14,133 nt of DNA, taken from an uncultured Lachnospiraceae bacterium. Lineage in GTDB: Bacteria > Bacillota > Clostridia > Lachnospirales > Lachnospiraceae. Under the pieces are notes generated by a model. That model saw only the letters and a program-made list of their open reading frames with translations. It did not search any database and was not told the origin of the DNA. The stretch is from NCBI GenBank assembly GCA_946549155.1, contig CAMNQN010000071.1, forward strand, positions 1-14,133. Reading direction: 5' to 3'. Both the position numbers and the translations under genes were made by a program. Positions 1 to 7,371 of the stretch are shown piece by piece. Within the stretch, counting starts at the first letter, position 1, and every line of letters starts with the position of its first letter.

Positions 1-2202
1 ATTTGTACTTCCCTTAGTTATCGCAACTGTTGCCCCTGCCGTTCCGCTCAAAGTCTTTGTATCTGCAGCGACATAGGAACCATCATTTTGCTCCTTAAAA
101 TATACGATTTGATATTCTACCGTCGTTCCCTTCCATTTTGCAGTCAGTGTCTTATTTTCCAGCAATGTAAGACTACTTCCGCCATCCACTTTCGTCTCTC
201 CATCATACCAGCCGTCAAAGATATATCCAGCTTTGATAGGTACTTCCGAAGAAACTGTTACCTGTGAACCGTAAAGAGCAAATTGTCTGTCCACATAACT
301 GCCACCCTCAGAAGCATAGCTTAAGGAAACCTGATTACGGTTATAATAAATCTCCACCACCGTACTTCCATCTCCAGCAATGGTTTTCTGGACAAAGGCC
401 TGAGGAGTAAAACCGGTAATAGTTTTTATCTCCGCATCCGTCTCGCTGTCGGTAGTTCCTTCCTTAACTTCATAATACTCTCCTGTAGGATCCTCATAAG
501 CCGTTCCACCCGTATTCTGAAGAAAGTGCTTTACTACATAATTTACGGTACCTGCTGTCAACACCATATTGATCGTAAGATCTCCGGCCACAGTTCCGGT
601 CACATAACCATCCGTCACAGCCAGTACATTTCCATCTGCATCCTGCACTTCTACCGTATAACCGTCAATTACCGGAACCTGCACACGGTAAGTATCTCCT
701 TCCTCAAACTGCGTGGAAGAAATTCTTGTAACCTCATTTCCCTCTACCCGGTTAACTGTCACCGTGTAGATTGCCTTTTCTTCTTCATCAGTATCTTCAA
801 TCTCATCTAATACCGAAGTTACAGCACTAAAATCCGAAAGATTGTCCTGATCAGCCTCTTCCTCTCTCTCAGCGCCAACCCACTCCGCGCTAACGCTGAC
901 AATAGTATTATCTGTCTGTATATTCTCAATGATATACTCATTTGCATTCTCTGTGCCTCTGGCCTCCTTCTCACCATCCACCAGCACAGAAGTAATCTCA
1001 TACCCTTCCGTGGGAACTACCGTAAACAGGATCTTTCCATTCTTTGCAGTGCCAGTTCCGTTGGTTACATCCGCACCGTCAGAAAGGATCGTCACGCCTA
1101 CGCCCGCCTTGAAGGTCACCGCATTCTTCACCGCGGTATCTTCCTCAGCTTCCTTATTCTCCTCATCCGCCTCGGGTTCTTCCTCTTCGGCTGTCTCTCC
1201 GCCAGCGGTCTCTTCCGTGTTCGCATCCTCAGCCTCGTTATCCACGCCTGCATCCTTCTCTGCACCGTCAGACTCCTTCGGAAGCTCCTGATACGTTACC
1301 TTAATCACAGCATCCTTAGTCACCGCCGCGATCTCATACTCATTAGCATTAGCCGTCTTAGGAACGTTATTATCCTCGACCTTTACCGTATCTACCTTCC
1401 AGCCCTCTGCCGGTGTCACAGTGAAGGTGAATTTACCGTTTTCCTTTACCTCTTTATAATAGGTAGAAACTGCTGCTTCCTGGTTCTCCACACGGATCGT
1501 TCCGTGCTCCGCAGCCTTCCCATCGAAGGAAACCCGGTAGGTAACCGTCTGTTCCTTGCCATTATCCTGCTTCTTGTTCTCTTCCTTCTTATCCGATGCC
1601 GGCTCTTTTCCGGTGTCAGCGGAAGGCTGCTCTTTTGCTGCTTCGCTCTCTGCCTTCTGCGCCCCGTCATCGGCCGCATCCTTCTTCTCGTCGGAATCCG
1701 CTGCCGCCTTAGCCGCCGCTTCGCTCTCTTCCGTCGCCTTCTGGGCTGCCGCCTGCTCCGCCGCTGCCTTTTCGGCTGCTGCCTGCTCCGCCGCCGCCTT
1801 TTCGGCCGCTTCCTTCTCCGCTGCTGCCTTGGCTGCCGCTTCGCTCTCCGCTGCTGCCTTGGCCGCCGCTTCGCTCTCTGCTGCTGCCTTTTCCGCTGCC
1901 GCTTTCTCCTCGGCTGCCTTTCTGGCCGCCTCTTCCGCCGCTGCTTTAGCTGCTGCTTCTGCTGCAGCTGCCTCCGCCGCTCTTCTGGCCTCTTCCTCTG
2001 CCGCTCTCCTGGCTGCCGCTGCCTCGGCTTCAGCCTTATCCTTGGCCGCCTGATCTGCGGATGTCTGCTGCGCGCTGGCGCCCACTTCCTCCGCGAAGGT
2101 CTGGAAGCCCGACGTGGTCAGCACCATCATCAGAGACAGCATCAAAGCCAGCGCCCGCATCTTCAGCGGATAATGGCCTCTGATCTTACTCTTCTCTCCC
2201 AT
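1..2202 (-). CDS. Large secreted Ala-rich, InlB/MucBP-repeat surface protein (3' end outside window)
   Basis: This reading frame stays open from ATG 2202 to the window edge, giving 734 residues without a stop. The AGGAGG at 2212-2217 lies 9 nt from the ATG. Residues 1-37 form a signal peptide: a basic start, a hydrophobic core at about 17-30, and probable cleavage after Thr-Phe-Ala. Residues about 46-180 are Ala/Glu/Lys-rich KAAAE/SEAAAK repeats, likely a helical stalk. Residues about 218-303 and 361-441 are two diverged copies of one beta domain; both hold NGK, then FTV, P, EG and later NANEY. They are separated by a very acidic linker. Residues about 551-620 resemble MucBP, and about 620-688 resemble an InlB B-repeat (GYIFDGWYDG, LTAKW). 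A further MucBP-like unit begins at about 690. Such proteins are usually wall-anchored adhesins; the anchor would lie outside the window. The start overlaps the preceding gene by 17 bp, which suggests translational coupling. The ligand is unknown. The last third is visibly more AT-rich than the first. Confidence 0.88.
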   Translation of the reverse strand, partial: MGEKSKIRGHYPLKMRALALMLSLMMVLTTSGFQTFAEEVGASAQQTSADQAAKDKAEAEAAAARRAAEEEARRAAEAAAAEAAAKAAAEEAARKAAEEKAAAEKAAAESEAAAKAAAESEAAAKAAAEKEAAEKAAAEQAAAEKAAAEQAAAQKATEESEAAAKAAADSDEKKDAADDGAQKAESEAAKEQPSADTGKEPASDKKEENKKQDNGKEQTVTYRVSFDGKAAEHGTIRVENQEAAVSTYYKEVKENGKFTFTVTPAEGWKVDTVKVEDNNVPKTANANEYEIAAVTKDAVIKVTYQELPKESDGAEKDAGVDNEAEDANTEETAGGETAEEEEPEADEENKEAEEDTAVKNAVTFKAGVGVTILSDGADVTNGTGTAKNGKILFTVVPTEGYEITSVLVDGEKEARGTENANEYIIENIQTDNTIVSVSAEWVGAEREEEADQDNLSDFSAVTSVLDEIEDTDEEEKAIYTVTVNRVEGNEVTRISSTQFEEGDTYRVQVPVIDGYTVEVQDADGNVLAVTDGYVTGTVAGDLTINMVLTAGTVNYVVKHFLQNTGGTAYEDPTGEYYEVKEGTTDSETDAEIKTITGFTPQAFVQKTIAGDGSTVVEIYYNRNQVSLSYASEGGSYVDRQFALYGSQVTVSSEVPIKAGYIFDGWYDGETKVDGGSSLTLLENKTLTAKWKGTTVEYQIVYFKEQNDGSYVAADTKTLSGTAGATVAITKGSTN
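1690..2065 (-). repeat. Low-complexity repeat DNA encoding the Ala-rich stalk
   Basis: Imperfect tandem units encode AAAEKAAAE- and SEAAAKAAAE-type motifs, mostly with GCC, GCG and GCA codons. Unit length is a multiple of three, so gain or loss of units would lengthen or shorten the stalk and keep the frame. The same low complexity produces long false open frames on the plus strand. Confidence 0.75.
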
Positions 2203-2695
2203 AAATCTTTTCCTCCTTAATCTCCAGATTTTTATTTTGATTTAAGGTAATTTCTTTTTTTCGGTTGGCCGCAAGGCCCTTTACCACACATTCCAGCAAT
2301 TCCATCTCACTGTTAAACCGTTCCGGTGGGGAACCGTCCCCGTACAGGATACTTCCCTGCCAGCTGGCGTTTCTCCGGCTCCGGACAAATATATCCACGG
2401 TTTGAATCTTCCCTTCATTCCGGTAGATCTCCTCATCCCCGATAACCAGGTTGGGCGGCAGGTAGTGTCCCATCACCTGTCTGCCTTTAAAATCCTTCTT
2501 ATCCTCAAAGGCCTGAGGATAACCGCATTGGTCAAACAGTTTATCCACCCGGACCAGCAGGTCGCCGCAGCTTCCGAAGGGAAGCGGTTTTTCATTCATC
2601 CGGCTGTAGATGCGGCCCTGAAGCTCTCCGTCGTACTCATCGATACATAGCCGAATCGCGTTGGGGGGAAACCCCCGCTTTTTGATATTCTCCAT
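2186..2695 (-). CDS. 169-residue protein with two copies of a WQG/FxS/ELL module; function unknown
   Basis: I do not recognise this as a named family. It has no signal peptide or membrane segment, so it is probably cytoplasmic. It contains two copies of one module. Copy 1 (residues about 13-54) has L25-Q26-G27, F40-x-S42 and D45-L46-L47. Copy 2 (about 98-141) has W112-Q113-G114, F127-x-S129 and E132-L133-L134. In both copies exactly 12 residues separate QG from F, and the rest aligns without gaps. Hydrophobic strand-like stretches come before QG, and an amphipathic helix follows LL. The 60-residue protein at 3916-4098 carries a third copy with the same spacing. The middle region (about 58-97) and the charged tail are unique. 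The gene starts 17 bp after the regulator's stop behind a GAGAGG site. Its last 17 bp overlap the surface-protein start, so the two are likely coupled. A role in expression, folding or export of the surface protein is inference only. Confidence 0.88.
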   Translation of the reverse strand: MENIKKRGFPPNAIRLCIDEYDGELQGRIYSRMNEKPLPFGSCGDLLVRVDKLFDQCGYPQAFEDKKDFKGRQVMGHYLPPNLVIGDEEIYRNEGKIQTVDIFVRSRRNASWQGSILYGDGSPPERFNSEMELLECVVKGLAANRKKEITLNQNKNLEIKEEKIYGREE

Positions 2696-2712
2696 CTTTT
2701 CCTCTCACCCTC

Positions 2713-3900
2713 TCAAATGCCGGCGGACAGATCTGTCAGCTCATACACAATCTCCACACCATTTTTTCCCACTCTCTTCCGAAAACCTTCCCGGATCCGC
2801 TCTGCCACCTTCAGTCCCGATTCGTAGGAACACATGGACAGCAGGATAAGAAACTGCGCCGCACTGTAGCGGGTGGCCACATCTCCGGTCCGCAGACAGG
2901 AGCGGATGCACTCCTCCAGAATATCCATCTCATCCTGCGTCACACTCTTGGGCTGCTTTTCGGATAAGAAGAAATCCTTTTTCCGGAGGGTCAGCAGCAG
3001 CAGATGCTCCGCCACCCCCAGCCGCTCCGACCGTCTCGCCTCGATCCGGTACATCTGCCGGAAAATCTGATAATCGCAGAAGAAGGTGCCTGTGGGCTTT
3101 TCTGCCTCCCGGAGGTTATCCACCAGCTCGTCAAGGCCGGCGGTTCCTTCCCCCTCCTCCGACAATATCTTTTGAAATCGTTCGCTGATTCTTTTCGGAA
3201 AGGAAATTCCGATATTTCTATAAAAAATTTTCTTCGAATTTTCGTACTGCGTGATCACCTGATCGTATTTTTTCTGCTTATGTAAACTGGTTAGCAGCCA
3301 GCAATGGACGTCCTCGTCCACCGGATCCTCCAGTAGCGCCCGGTTGCAGTTCATCTCCAGCTCGCTCCACTGCTTTTCCTGCTCCAGGATTTTACAGTAC
3401 ATTTTTATCGCGTCCATATATATGGATTGATACCAGATCACCTTCGGCATCATCCACTCCTCAATCGCAAGCTTGGCGGATACGTTGCCCCCGTAGCAAT
3501 CGATCAGCTCTCTGCAGAAAACTTTCTTTTTTCCTTCCTCATCGGTCTCCCTCAGACCTTTGTTCAGAGCCTCAAATTTTTCGTAATCGCTCTCCACGCA
3601 GATCTCCGGATTCCATTGATACGCATCCTGGAGGGTACTGATATAATTTTCCTCCCCCAGCGCCTTCAGAATATTTCTCAGCCGGTATACGGCGTTTTTC
3701 AGCGCCCCTTCCGGGTTTCGGGATTCATCCTCCCAGAATACCTCAATTAATTTCTGATGGGACAGCACGCAGTTTCTGTTCATCAGGATATATACCAAAA
3801 GCCTTGTCAATTTATTGGATCGGATCTGTTTTTCCCCCAGGACCCGTTCTCCGCAGGTCAGGGAAAAGCTTCCGAACAGCTGCATTTTTATTTTTTCCAT
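2713..3900 (-). CDS. BTAD-family transcriptional regulator with C-terminal degenerate GGDEF-like domain
   Basis: This is a 395-residue cytoplasmic regulator. Residues about 5-97 look like an OmpR/SARP-type winged helix: QLFGSFSL at the start, then IRSNKLTRLLVYIL, VLSHQKLIEVFW and a recognition-helix-like ALKNAVYRLRNIL. Residues about 104-246 match the BTAD helical repeat domain, including the ALLEDPVDEDVHCWLL and QVITQYENSKKIF helices. Residues about 271-385 resemble a GGDEF fold. RTGDVATRYSAAQFLILL (337-354) fits the pattern around a GGDEF site, but the signature itself reads SAAQF (346-350), and AERIRE follows in place. The lost Gly/Asp/Glu residues argue against diguanylate cyclase activity, so I infer a sensing or dimerisation role. 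An AGGGG site precedes the ATG, and the gene lies 15 bp after the 60-residue gene. The position inside a surface-protein operon suggests autoregulation of that operon. The BTAD assignment is firm; the GGDEF-like assignment rests on motif reading. Confidence 0.9.
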   Translation of the reverse strand: MEKIKMQLFGSFSLTCGERVLGEKQIRSNKLTRLLVYILMNRNCVLSHQKLIEVFWEDESRNPEGALKNAVYRLRNILKALGEENYISTLQDAYQWNPEICVESDYEKFEALNKGLRETDEEGKKKVFCRELIDCYGGNVSAKLAIEEWMMPKVIWYQSIYMDAIKMYCKILEQEKQWSELEMNCNRALLEDPVDEDVHCWLLTSLHKQKKYDQVITQYENSKKIFYRNIGISFPKRISERFQKILSEEGEGTAGLDELVDNLREAEKPTGTFFCDYQIFRQMYRIEARRSERLGVAEHLLLLTLRKKDFFLSEKQPKSVTQDEMDILEECIRSCLRTGDVATRYSAAQFLILLSMCSYESGLKVAERIREGFRKRVGKNGVEIVYELTDLSAGI

Positions 3901-3915
3901 CTTTCCCCTCTTCGG

Positions 3916-4098
3916 CTACTTCACATCTTCCAGAAAACCGGGCTTTTCCTCTTCGCCCACCACGGAATCAATCAGGCGGAGCAGTTCCATCACACTTCGG
4001 AAGCCTTCTTTTTTCTGGCCCTGTACCCACTCTACTTTTCCCTGCCAGCTCTGATTCTGCGTGTCATATACTTCCAGAATAAATGTGTTTTTTTTCAT
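3916..4098 (-). CDS. 60-residue protein with one WQG/FxS/ELL module; function unknown
   Basis: This is a small soluble protein, first gene of the surface-protein operon. It consists almost entirely of one module: strand-like TFILEVY (5-11), W18-Q19-G20, F33-x-S35, and E38-L39-L40 leading into a helix. The QG-to-F gap of 12 residues and every later spacing equal those of the two copies in the 169-residue protein at 2186-2695. That similarity strongly supports a real gene despite its size. A good ribosome site (AAGGGGAAGG) lies just upstream, and the next gene starts 15 bp after its stop. Eight A residues follow the ATG (ATGAAAAAAAAC), a possible slippage site. I know no function for the family. 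A small partner of the downstream regulator or of the 169-residue protein is a plausible guess. Confidence 0.82.
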   Translation of the reverse strand: MKKNTFILEVYDTQNQSWQGKVEWVQGQKKEGFRSVMELLRLIDSVVGEEEKPGFLEDVK

Positions 4099-4142
4099 GT
4101 GTCCTTCCCCTTTCTGTCATTTCACCACATATTCTATACAGC

Positions 4143-4199
4143 AAAAAACAGCCAAAAACCGCAGAACTCATCTGGTTCTGCCACTTTTGGCTGTTTTTT
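4143..4199 (-). terminator. Strong intrinsic terminator inside the operon leader (bidirectional)
   Basis: The outer stem pairs AAAACAGCCAAAA (4145-4157) with its complement ending at 4197. An inner GCAGAAC/GTTCTGC stem (4161-4167 and 4175-4181) follows after a small internal loop. Both flanks are A/T runs, so the hairpin has a U-tract in either direction. On the minus strand it lies after the promoter at 4301-4329 and 45 nt before the first gene, so it should act as an attenuator. I found no convincing promoter between it and the first gene, and no plus-strand gene ends here. Confidence 0.75.
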
Positions 4200-4250
4200 T
4201 GATTATCCTTCCGGGTAAACTTGCACTGTCTCCGAAAAACCGGGGCACCC

Positions 4251-4299
<49 letters not shown>

Positions 4300-4300
4300 A

Positions 4301-4329
4301 ATTATAATTTCTTACCATCTGGACTTCAA
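4301..4329 (-). promoter_or_regulatory. Promoter of the surface-protein operon
   Basis: The minus strand shows TTGAAG (4324-4329), a 17 bp spacer and a perfect TATAAT (4301-4306). The predicted start is near 4294, inside the tetranucleotide tract, giving a leader of about 195 nt before the first gene. Confidence 0.75.
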
Positions 4330-4377
4330 CCCTTTTCAAGATTTTCGCAGTTTTTCAGCGTGTTTCCCTTTATTCAT

Positions 4378-4395
4378 CCATAGTATATACTACGG
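4378..4395. promoter_or_regulatory. Palindrome upstream of the operon promoter, possible operator
   Basis: TAGTATATACTA (4381-4392) is a perfect 12 bp dyad. After one mismatched pair it extends by CC/GG to 18 bp. It ends about 49 bp upstream of the -35 box, a suitable place for an activator. AT-rich palindromes also arise by chance. Confidence 0.3.
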
Positions 4396-4494
4396 AAGTA
4401 ACATTTTGGTCACACGATACTCTTTTCCTTAAAAAATTTTAGTTTTTTATTCGGAATCTCACAGACTCACATTGCCCATTCCCATATCCGGTAA

Positions 4495-4571
4495 AAAGGG
4501 CCATTGAAACGCTTATCCGACTCCTTTTTCAACGGCCCCTTTGCGGGTTACAGCGCCCTCTTTCGCGCTGT
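4495..4571 (-). terminator. Double hairpin terminator of the hydratase gene
   Basis: Just after the hydratase stop, the minus strand forms ACAGCGC/GCGCTGT (4550-4571). A longer hairpin follows, with arms AAAGGGGCCGTTGAAA and TTTCAATGGCCCTTT (4495-4542; one bulge, one wobble), running into T residues. The second is a good intrinsic terminator and insulates the operon below it. Confidence 0.85.
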
Positions 4572-4583
4572 TTTCTGAAATTC

Positions 4584-6875
4584 TTATTTTACACGGTTGT
4601 AATTAATCAGGCATCCATCCAGGATAATCTGTCTCTCATCATCTGTCATCTCTCCCAGACTCAGCGTAAACGCCTTCAGCTCTCCGTCCTTCACCACATA
4701 GGCCGGAACCTCCGTGGCCTTCTCCTCCACGGCTCTGCGGATCCCCGGGACAAACAGATAATCCTTATTCTTAAAGGGAAGCTCGCCCTCTTCAATTAAG
4801 AAGGGAAGCATGCCCCAGTTGATCAGATTCGAGCGGTATCGCTTGGTGGCATAGCTGTTGGCAATGTTGGCCCAGCCGCCCAGCACCTTCTGGCAGGAAG
4901 CCGCCTGCTCTCTGGCGGAACCGTCGCCGGGCTTCACCGCGAAGATCGTGGAGCCTACGCCCACATTGGTCTTATCAATGTCAGGATACTGCCCGTTGAT
5001 CGCCTTGAATACCGGCTTCAATTCCGGGAACGCCTCCGCCGGGCAATTTCCGGCCTCTATCGCCTTCTGGGCAACCTGTACCTCCTTCGCCAGGCCCACG
5101 TAGGCCGGATCCTTCCGGGACAGGGTAAACTCCGCCAGGCCCAGCGGATTGGAACGGTAGGAGGAGGTCTCGCCGGAGGGGATCAGCTCGTCCGTGGTGG
5201 TCACCGGATCGTGAATCTCCGATACCACCTTCAGAATCAGATTCTCCGGCAGCTGGCACATGGCCGGCCAGTCCTTGATGTTGGGTCCCAGCTTGATCTC
5301 CACGCTAGGATCCGCCACGCCCTTGCTGTCAAAGACACGATTCTCGTAGATGGTGCTGTCAAAGAAATACTTCGGACCGGTGAACTCCACATCCAGCTCC
5401 GTGGCCGCCGTCAGGAAGCCTTTGTTGGCTGCGGTGGCCGCGATGGAACGGGCGTCCATCAGTGCCACGGAAGCGATCTGGCCGCTCTGCAGCTTGGAGC
5501 CCTCCCGGTTCGGGAAGTTTCTGGTGGAATGGCGGATACTGAAGGCATTATTGGCCGGGGTATCGCCCGCACCGAAGCAGGGGCCGCAGAAGGCAGTCTT
5601 TACCACCGCGCCGGACTGAATCAGGTCCGCCAGCCTTCCGTTCTTCGCCAGCTCCATATAAATAGGCATACTGGCCGGATACACGCTGAGCGTAAATTCA
5701 TCATTTCCGATAAACCGGCCTCTGAGAATGTCCGCCGCATCACAGATATTCTCAAATCCGCCGCCGGCGCAGCCCGCGATGATTCCCTGGTCCACATACA
5801 GCCTTCCGTCGTGTACCTTATTTTTCAGTGTGAAATCCACTGCCCCATCCAGGCTCACCCTGGCCCGCTGCTCCACATCCTCCAGAATGTCCATCAGATT
5901 CTCCTGCAGCTCCTGGATCGTGTAGGTGTTGCTGGGGTGGAAGGGCATGGCAATCATGGGGCGAATCTCACTCAGATCCACATAAACCATACCGTCATAG
6001 TAAGCCACCGGGCCGGGCTTCAGCTCCTTATAGTCCCCGGCTCTGCCGTGAATCTCATAAAACTCTTTGATCTTGCCGTCCGTTTTCCAAATGGAGGACA
6101 GGCAGGTGGTCTCCGTGGTCATCACATCCACACCGATACGGAAATCCGCACTCAGGTTTTCCACACCGGGGCCCACAAATTCCATCACCTTATTATTCAC
6201 ATAGCCATTGCCAAACACCGCTCCAATGATAGCCAGCGCCACGTCCTGGGGGCCCACCCCCTTCACCGGAGAGCCGGTAAGATAAATGCCGATGACGCCG
6301 GGCATATTGATATCATAGGTCTGGGACAGAAGCTGCTTTACCAGTTCCGGGCCGCCCTCCCCCATGGCCATCGTACCCAGGGCGCCATAGCGGGTGTGGG
6401 AATCCGAGCCCAGAATCATCTTTCCTCCGCCGGCCAGCATCTCCCTGGCATACTGGTGGATCACCGCCTGATGAGGGGGCACATACACGCCGCCGTACTT
6501 TTTCGCACAGCTTAAGCCAAACATGTGATCATCCTCATTGATGGTGCCGCCCACCGCACAGAGGGAATTGTGGCAGTTGGTCAGCACATAGGGCATCGGA
6601 AACTTCTCCAGTCCAGAAGCCCGGGCCGTCTGAATAATACCCACGAAGGTAATATCGTGGGAGGTCAATTTATCAAATTTAATTTTCAGCTTCTCCATAT
6701 TTCCGGAGGTATTGTGGGCCTCCAGAATGGAATACGCCATGGTTTGCTTCGCCGCCTCTTCTTTGGAGGGTGCGCTTCCGGTCCTGCTGTTTAACACAGC
6801 CGCCGCGTCCTGGCCGTCTTCCACGATATCCGTGCCATTTACCAGATACACGCCTCCGTCATATAATTTAATCAT
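4584..6875 (-). CDS. Aconitase-family hydratase, YbhJ-like
   Basis: This 763-residue protein carries the full aconitase plan. GSDSHTRYGALGTMAMGEGG lies near residue 156. Three Cys can hold a [4Fe-4S] cluster: C369 in IAGCAGGGFENI, and C430 and C433 in CGPCFGAGDTP. The C-terminal swivel domain has the active-site-like GDGSAREQAA (about 650-659), then RYRSNLINWGMLPF (about 679-692). Members dehydrate and rehydrate hydroxy-acids. The overall layout resembles E. coli YbhJ, a member of unknown substrate, more than AcnA, AcnB or LeuC, so I leave the substrate open. AGGAGG at 6884-6889 is 8 nt from ATG 6875. ATG 6878 is adjacent and also possible; ATG 6941 overlaps the promoter and is unlikely. The gene appears monocistronic, with its own promoter and terminator. 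No citrate-cycle gene lies nearby in the window. Confidence 0.92.
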   Translation of the reverse strand: MIKLYDGGVYLVNGTDIVEDGQDAAAVLNSRTGSAPSKEEAAKQTMAYSILEAHNTSGNMEKLKIKFDKLTSHDITFVGIIQTARASGLEKFPMPYVLTNCHNSLCAVGGTINEDDHMFGLSCAKKYGGVYVPPHQAVIHQYAREMLAGGGKMILGSDSHTRYGALGTMAMGEGGPELVKQLLSQTYDINMPGVIGIYLTGSPVKGVGPQDVALAIIGAVFGNGYVNNKVMEFVGPGVENLSADFRIGVDVMTTETTCLSSIWKTDGKIKEFYEIHGRAGDYKELKPGPVAYYDGMVYVDLSEIRPMIAMPFHPSNTYTIQELQENLMDILEDVEQRARVSLDGAVDFTLKNKVHDGRLYVDQGIIAGCAGGGFENICDAADILRGRFIGNDEFTLSVYPASMPIYMELAKNGRLADLIQSGAVVKTAFCGPCFGAGDTPANNAFSIRHSTRNFPNREGSKLQSGQIASVALMDARSIAATAANKGFLTAATELDVEFTGPKYFFDSTIYENRVFDSKGVADPSVEIKLGPNIKDWPAMCQLPENLILKVVSEIHDPVTTTDELIPSGETSSYRSNPLGLAEFTLSRKDPAYVGLAKEVQVAQKAIEAGNCPAEAFPELKPVFKAINGQYPDIDKTNVGVGSTIFAVKPGDGSAREQAASCQKVLGGWANIANSYATKRYRSNLINWGMLPFLIEEGELPFKNKDYLFVPGIRRAVEEKATEVPAYVVKDGELKAFTLSLGEMTDDERQIILDGCLINYNRVK

Positions 6876-6912
6876 CATCTTTTCCTCCTGTACCTGCTTG
6901 CGCGTTTCTCCT

Positions 6913-6941
6913 ATTATAAAATTTTCTCTCCCATAATGCAA
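6913..6941 (-). promoter_or_regulatory. Promoter of the hydratase gene
   Basis: TTGCAT (6936-6941), a 17 bp spacer and a perfect TATAAT (6913-6918) lie about 35 bp before the start codon. The -35 box directly abuts the palindromic repeat element. Confidence 0.65.
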
Positions 6942-6942
6942 G

Positions 6943-7275
6943 ATGAAGATCGTGTTTTGTTAATTAGGAGGACGCAGGAAGAGGCGGGGCCGCAGGGCCA
7001 TATACCTCTGGGAAATAATTCGGAGGATACCGTAGAAAAACTTGGATGGAGGCAGGTTAAAATTTCGGGAGAGCCGACAGCCCTCAAGGCTGACGGCTCA
7101 GAGGCACTGAGCTGGGAAATCATCAGGATTTCCCGGCGAACTGCCTCGGTGCCCGAAATTTGGGCCTGTCTGCATCTTAGTTTTTCTTGGTATCCGGAGT
7201 TATTTTCCAGATGGATATGACCATGCTGCCCCGACTCATCCTGCGTCCGGGTAATCAATTAAACAAGAAGAACAT
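6943..7275. repeat. Dispersed, nearly palindromic non-coding element of about 330 bp (MITE-like)
   Basis: The left arm (about 6951-7070) and the reverse complement of the right arm (about 7151-7275) match over roughly 115 bp with few gaps. Shared blocks include GGACGCAGGA, CATAT, GGATACC and AGAAAAAC. The arms close on a perfect AAATTTCGGG/CCCGAAATTT stem. Two hairpins fill the centre: GAGCCGaCAGCC/GGCTGaCGGCTC, and GAGGCA...GGGAAATC/GATTTCCC...TGCCTC. This would fold as a Y-shaped structure. The left end recurs at 14089-14130 with 38 of 42 identical bases, so it is a repeat family. I see no transposase. Open frames on both strands look alike only because the DNA is palindromic. It fills the gap between murA and the hydratase promoter. 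Confidence 0.85.
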
Positions 7276-7301
7276 TACACCTAAGCCGTAACCCATTTAT
7301 T

Positions 7302-7362
7302 AAAAAAAGGGCATTCCAATATAAAAGAACTTCTTTCCTTCACATTGAAATACCCCTTTTTC
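7302..7362 (-). terminator. Terminator of murA
   Basis: Starting 9 bp after the murA stop, arms AAAAAGGGGTATTTCAAT and ATTGGAATGCCCTTTTTTT pair with one bulge and two wobbles, then run into a T tract. The A-run on the other side makes it plausible in both directions. Confidence 0.85.
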
Positions 7363-7371
7363 TGTTCGTAT

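Noticed and set aside
1504..2220. Long plus-strand frames opposite the Ala-rich stalk
   Set aside because: Low-complexity Leu/Cys/Arg- and Ala/Ser-rich products caused by the repetitive GC-rich codons of the real gene.
2186..2695. The WQG module as a PilZ domain sensing c-di-GMP
   Set aside because: NASWQG faintly recalls the PilZ D/NxSxxG motif, but there is no upstream RxxxR in register in all copies and the module is too short.
5211..6515. 434-residue plus-strand frame opposite the hydratase
   Set aside because: The opposite strand holds a clear conserved enzyme. The frame is an antisense shadow with no recognisable domain. The same holds for 9992-10918 opposite the pyrophosphatase.
6914..7258. 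Open frames on both strands of the palindromic element (about 94 and 114 residues)
   Set aside because: The two products resemble each other because the DNA is palindromic. They lack ribosome sites and overlap the hydratase promoter.
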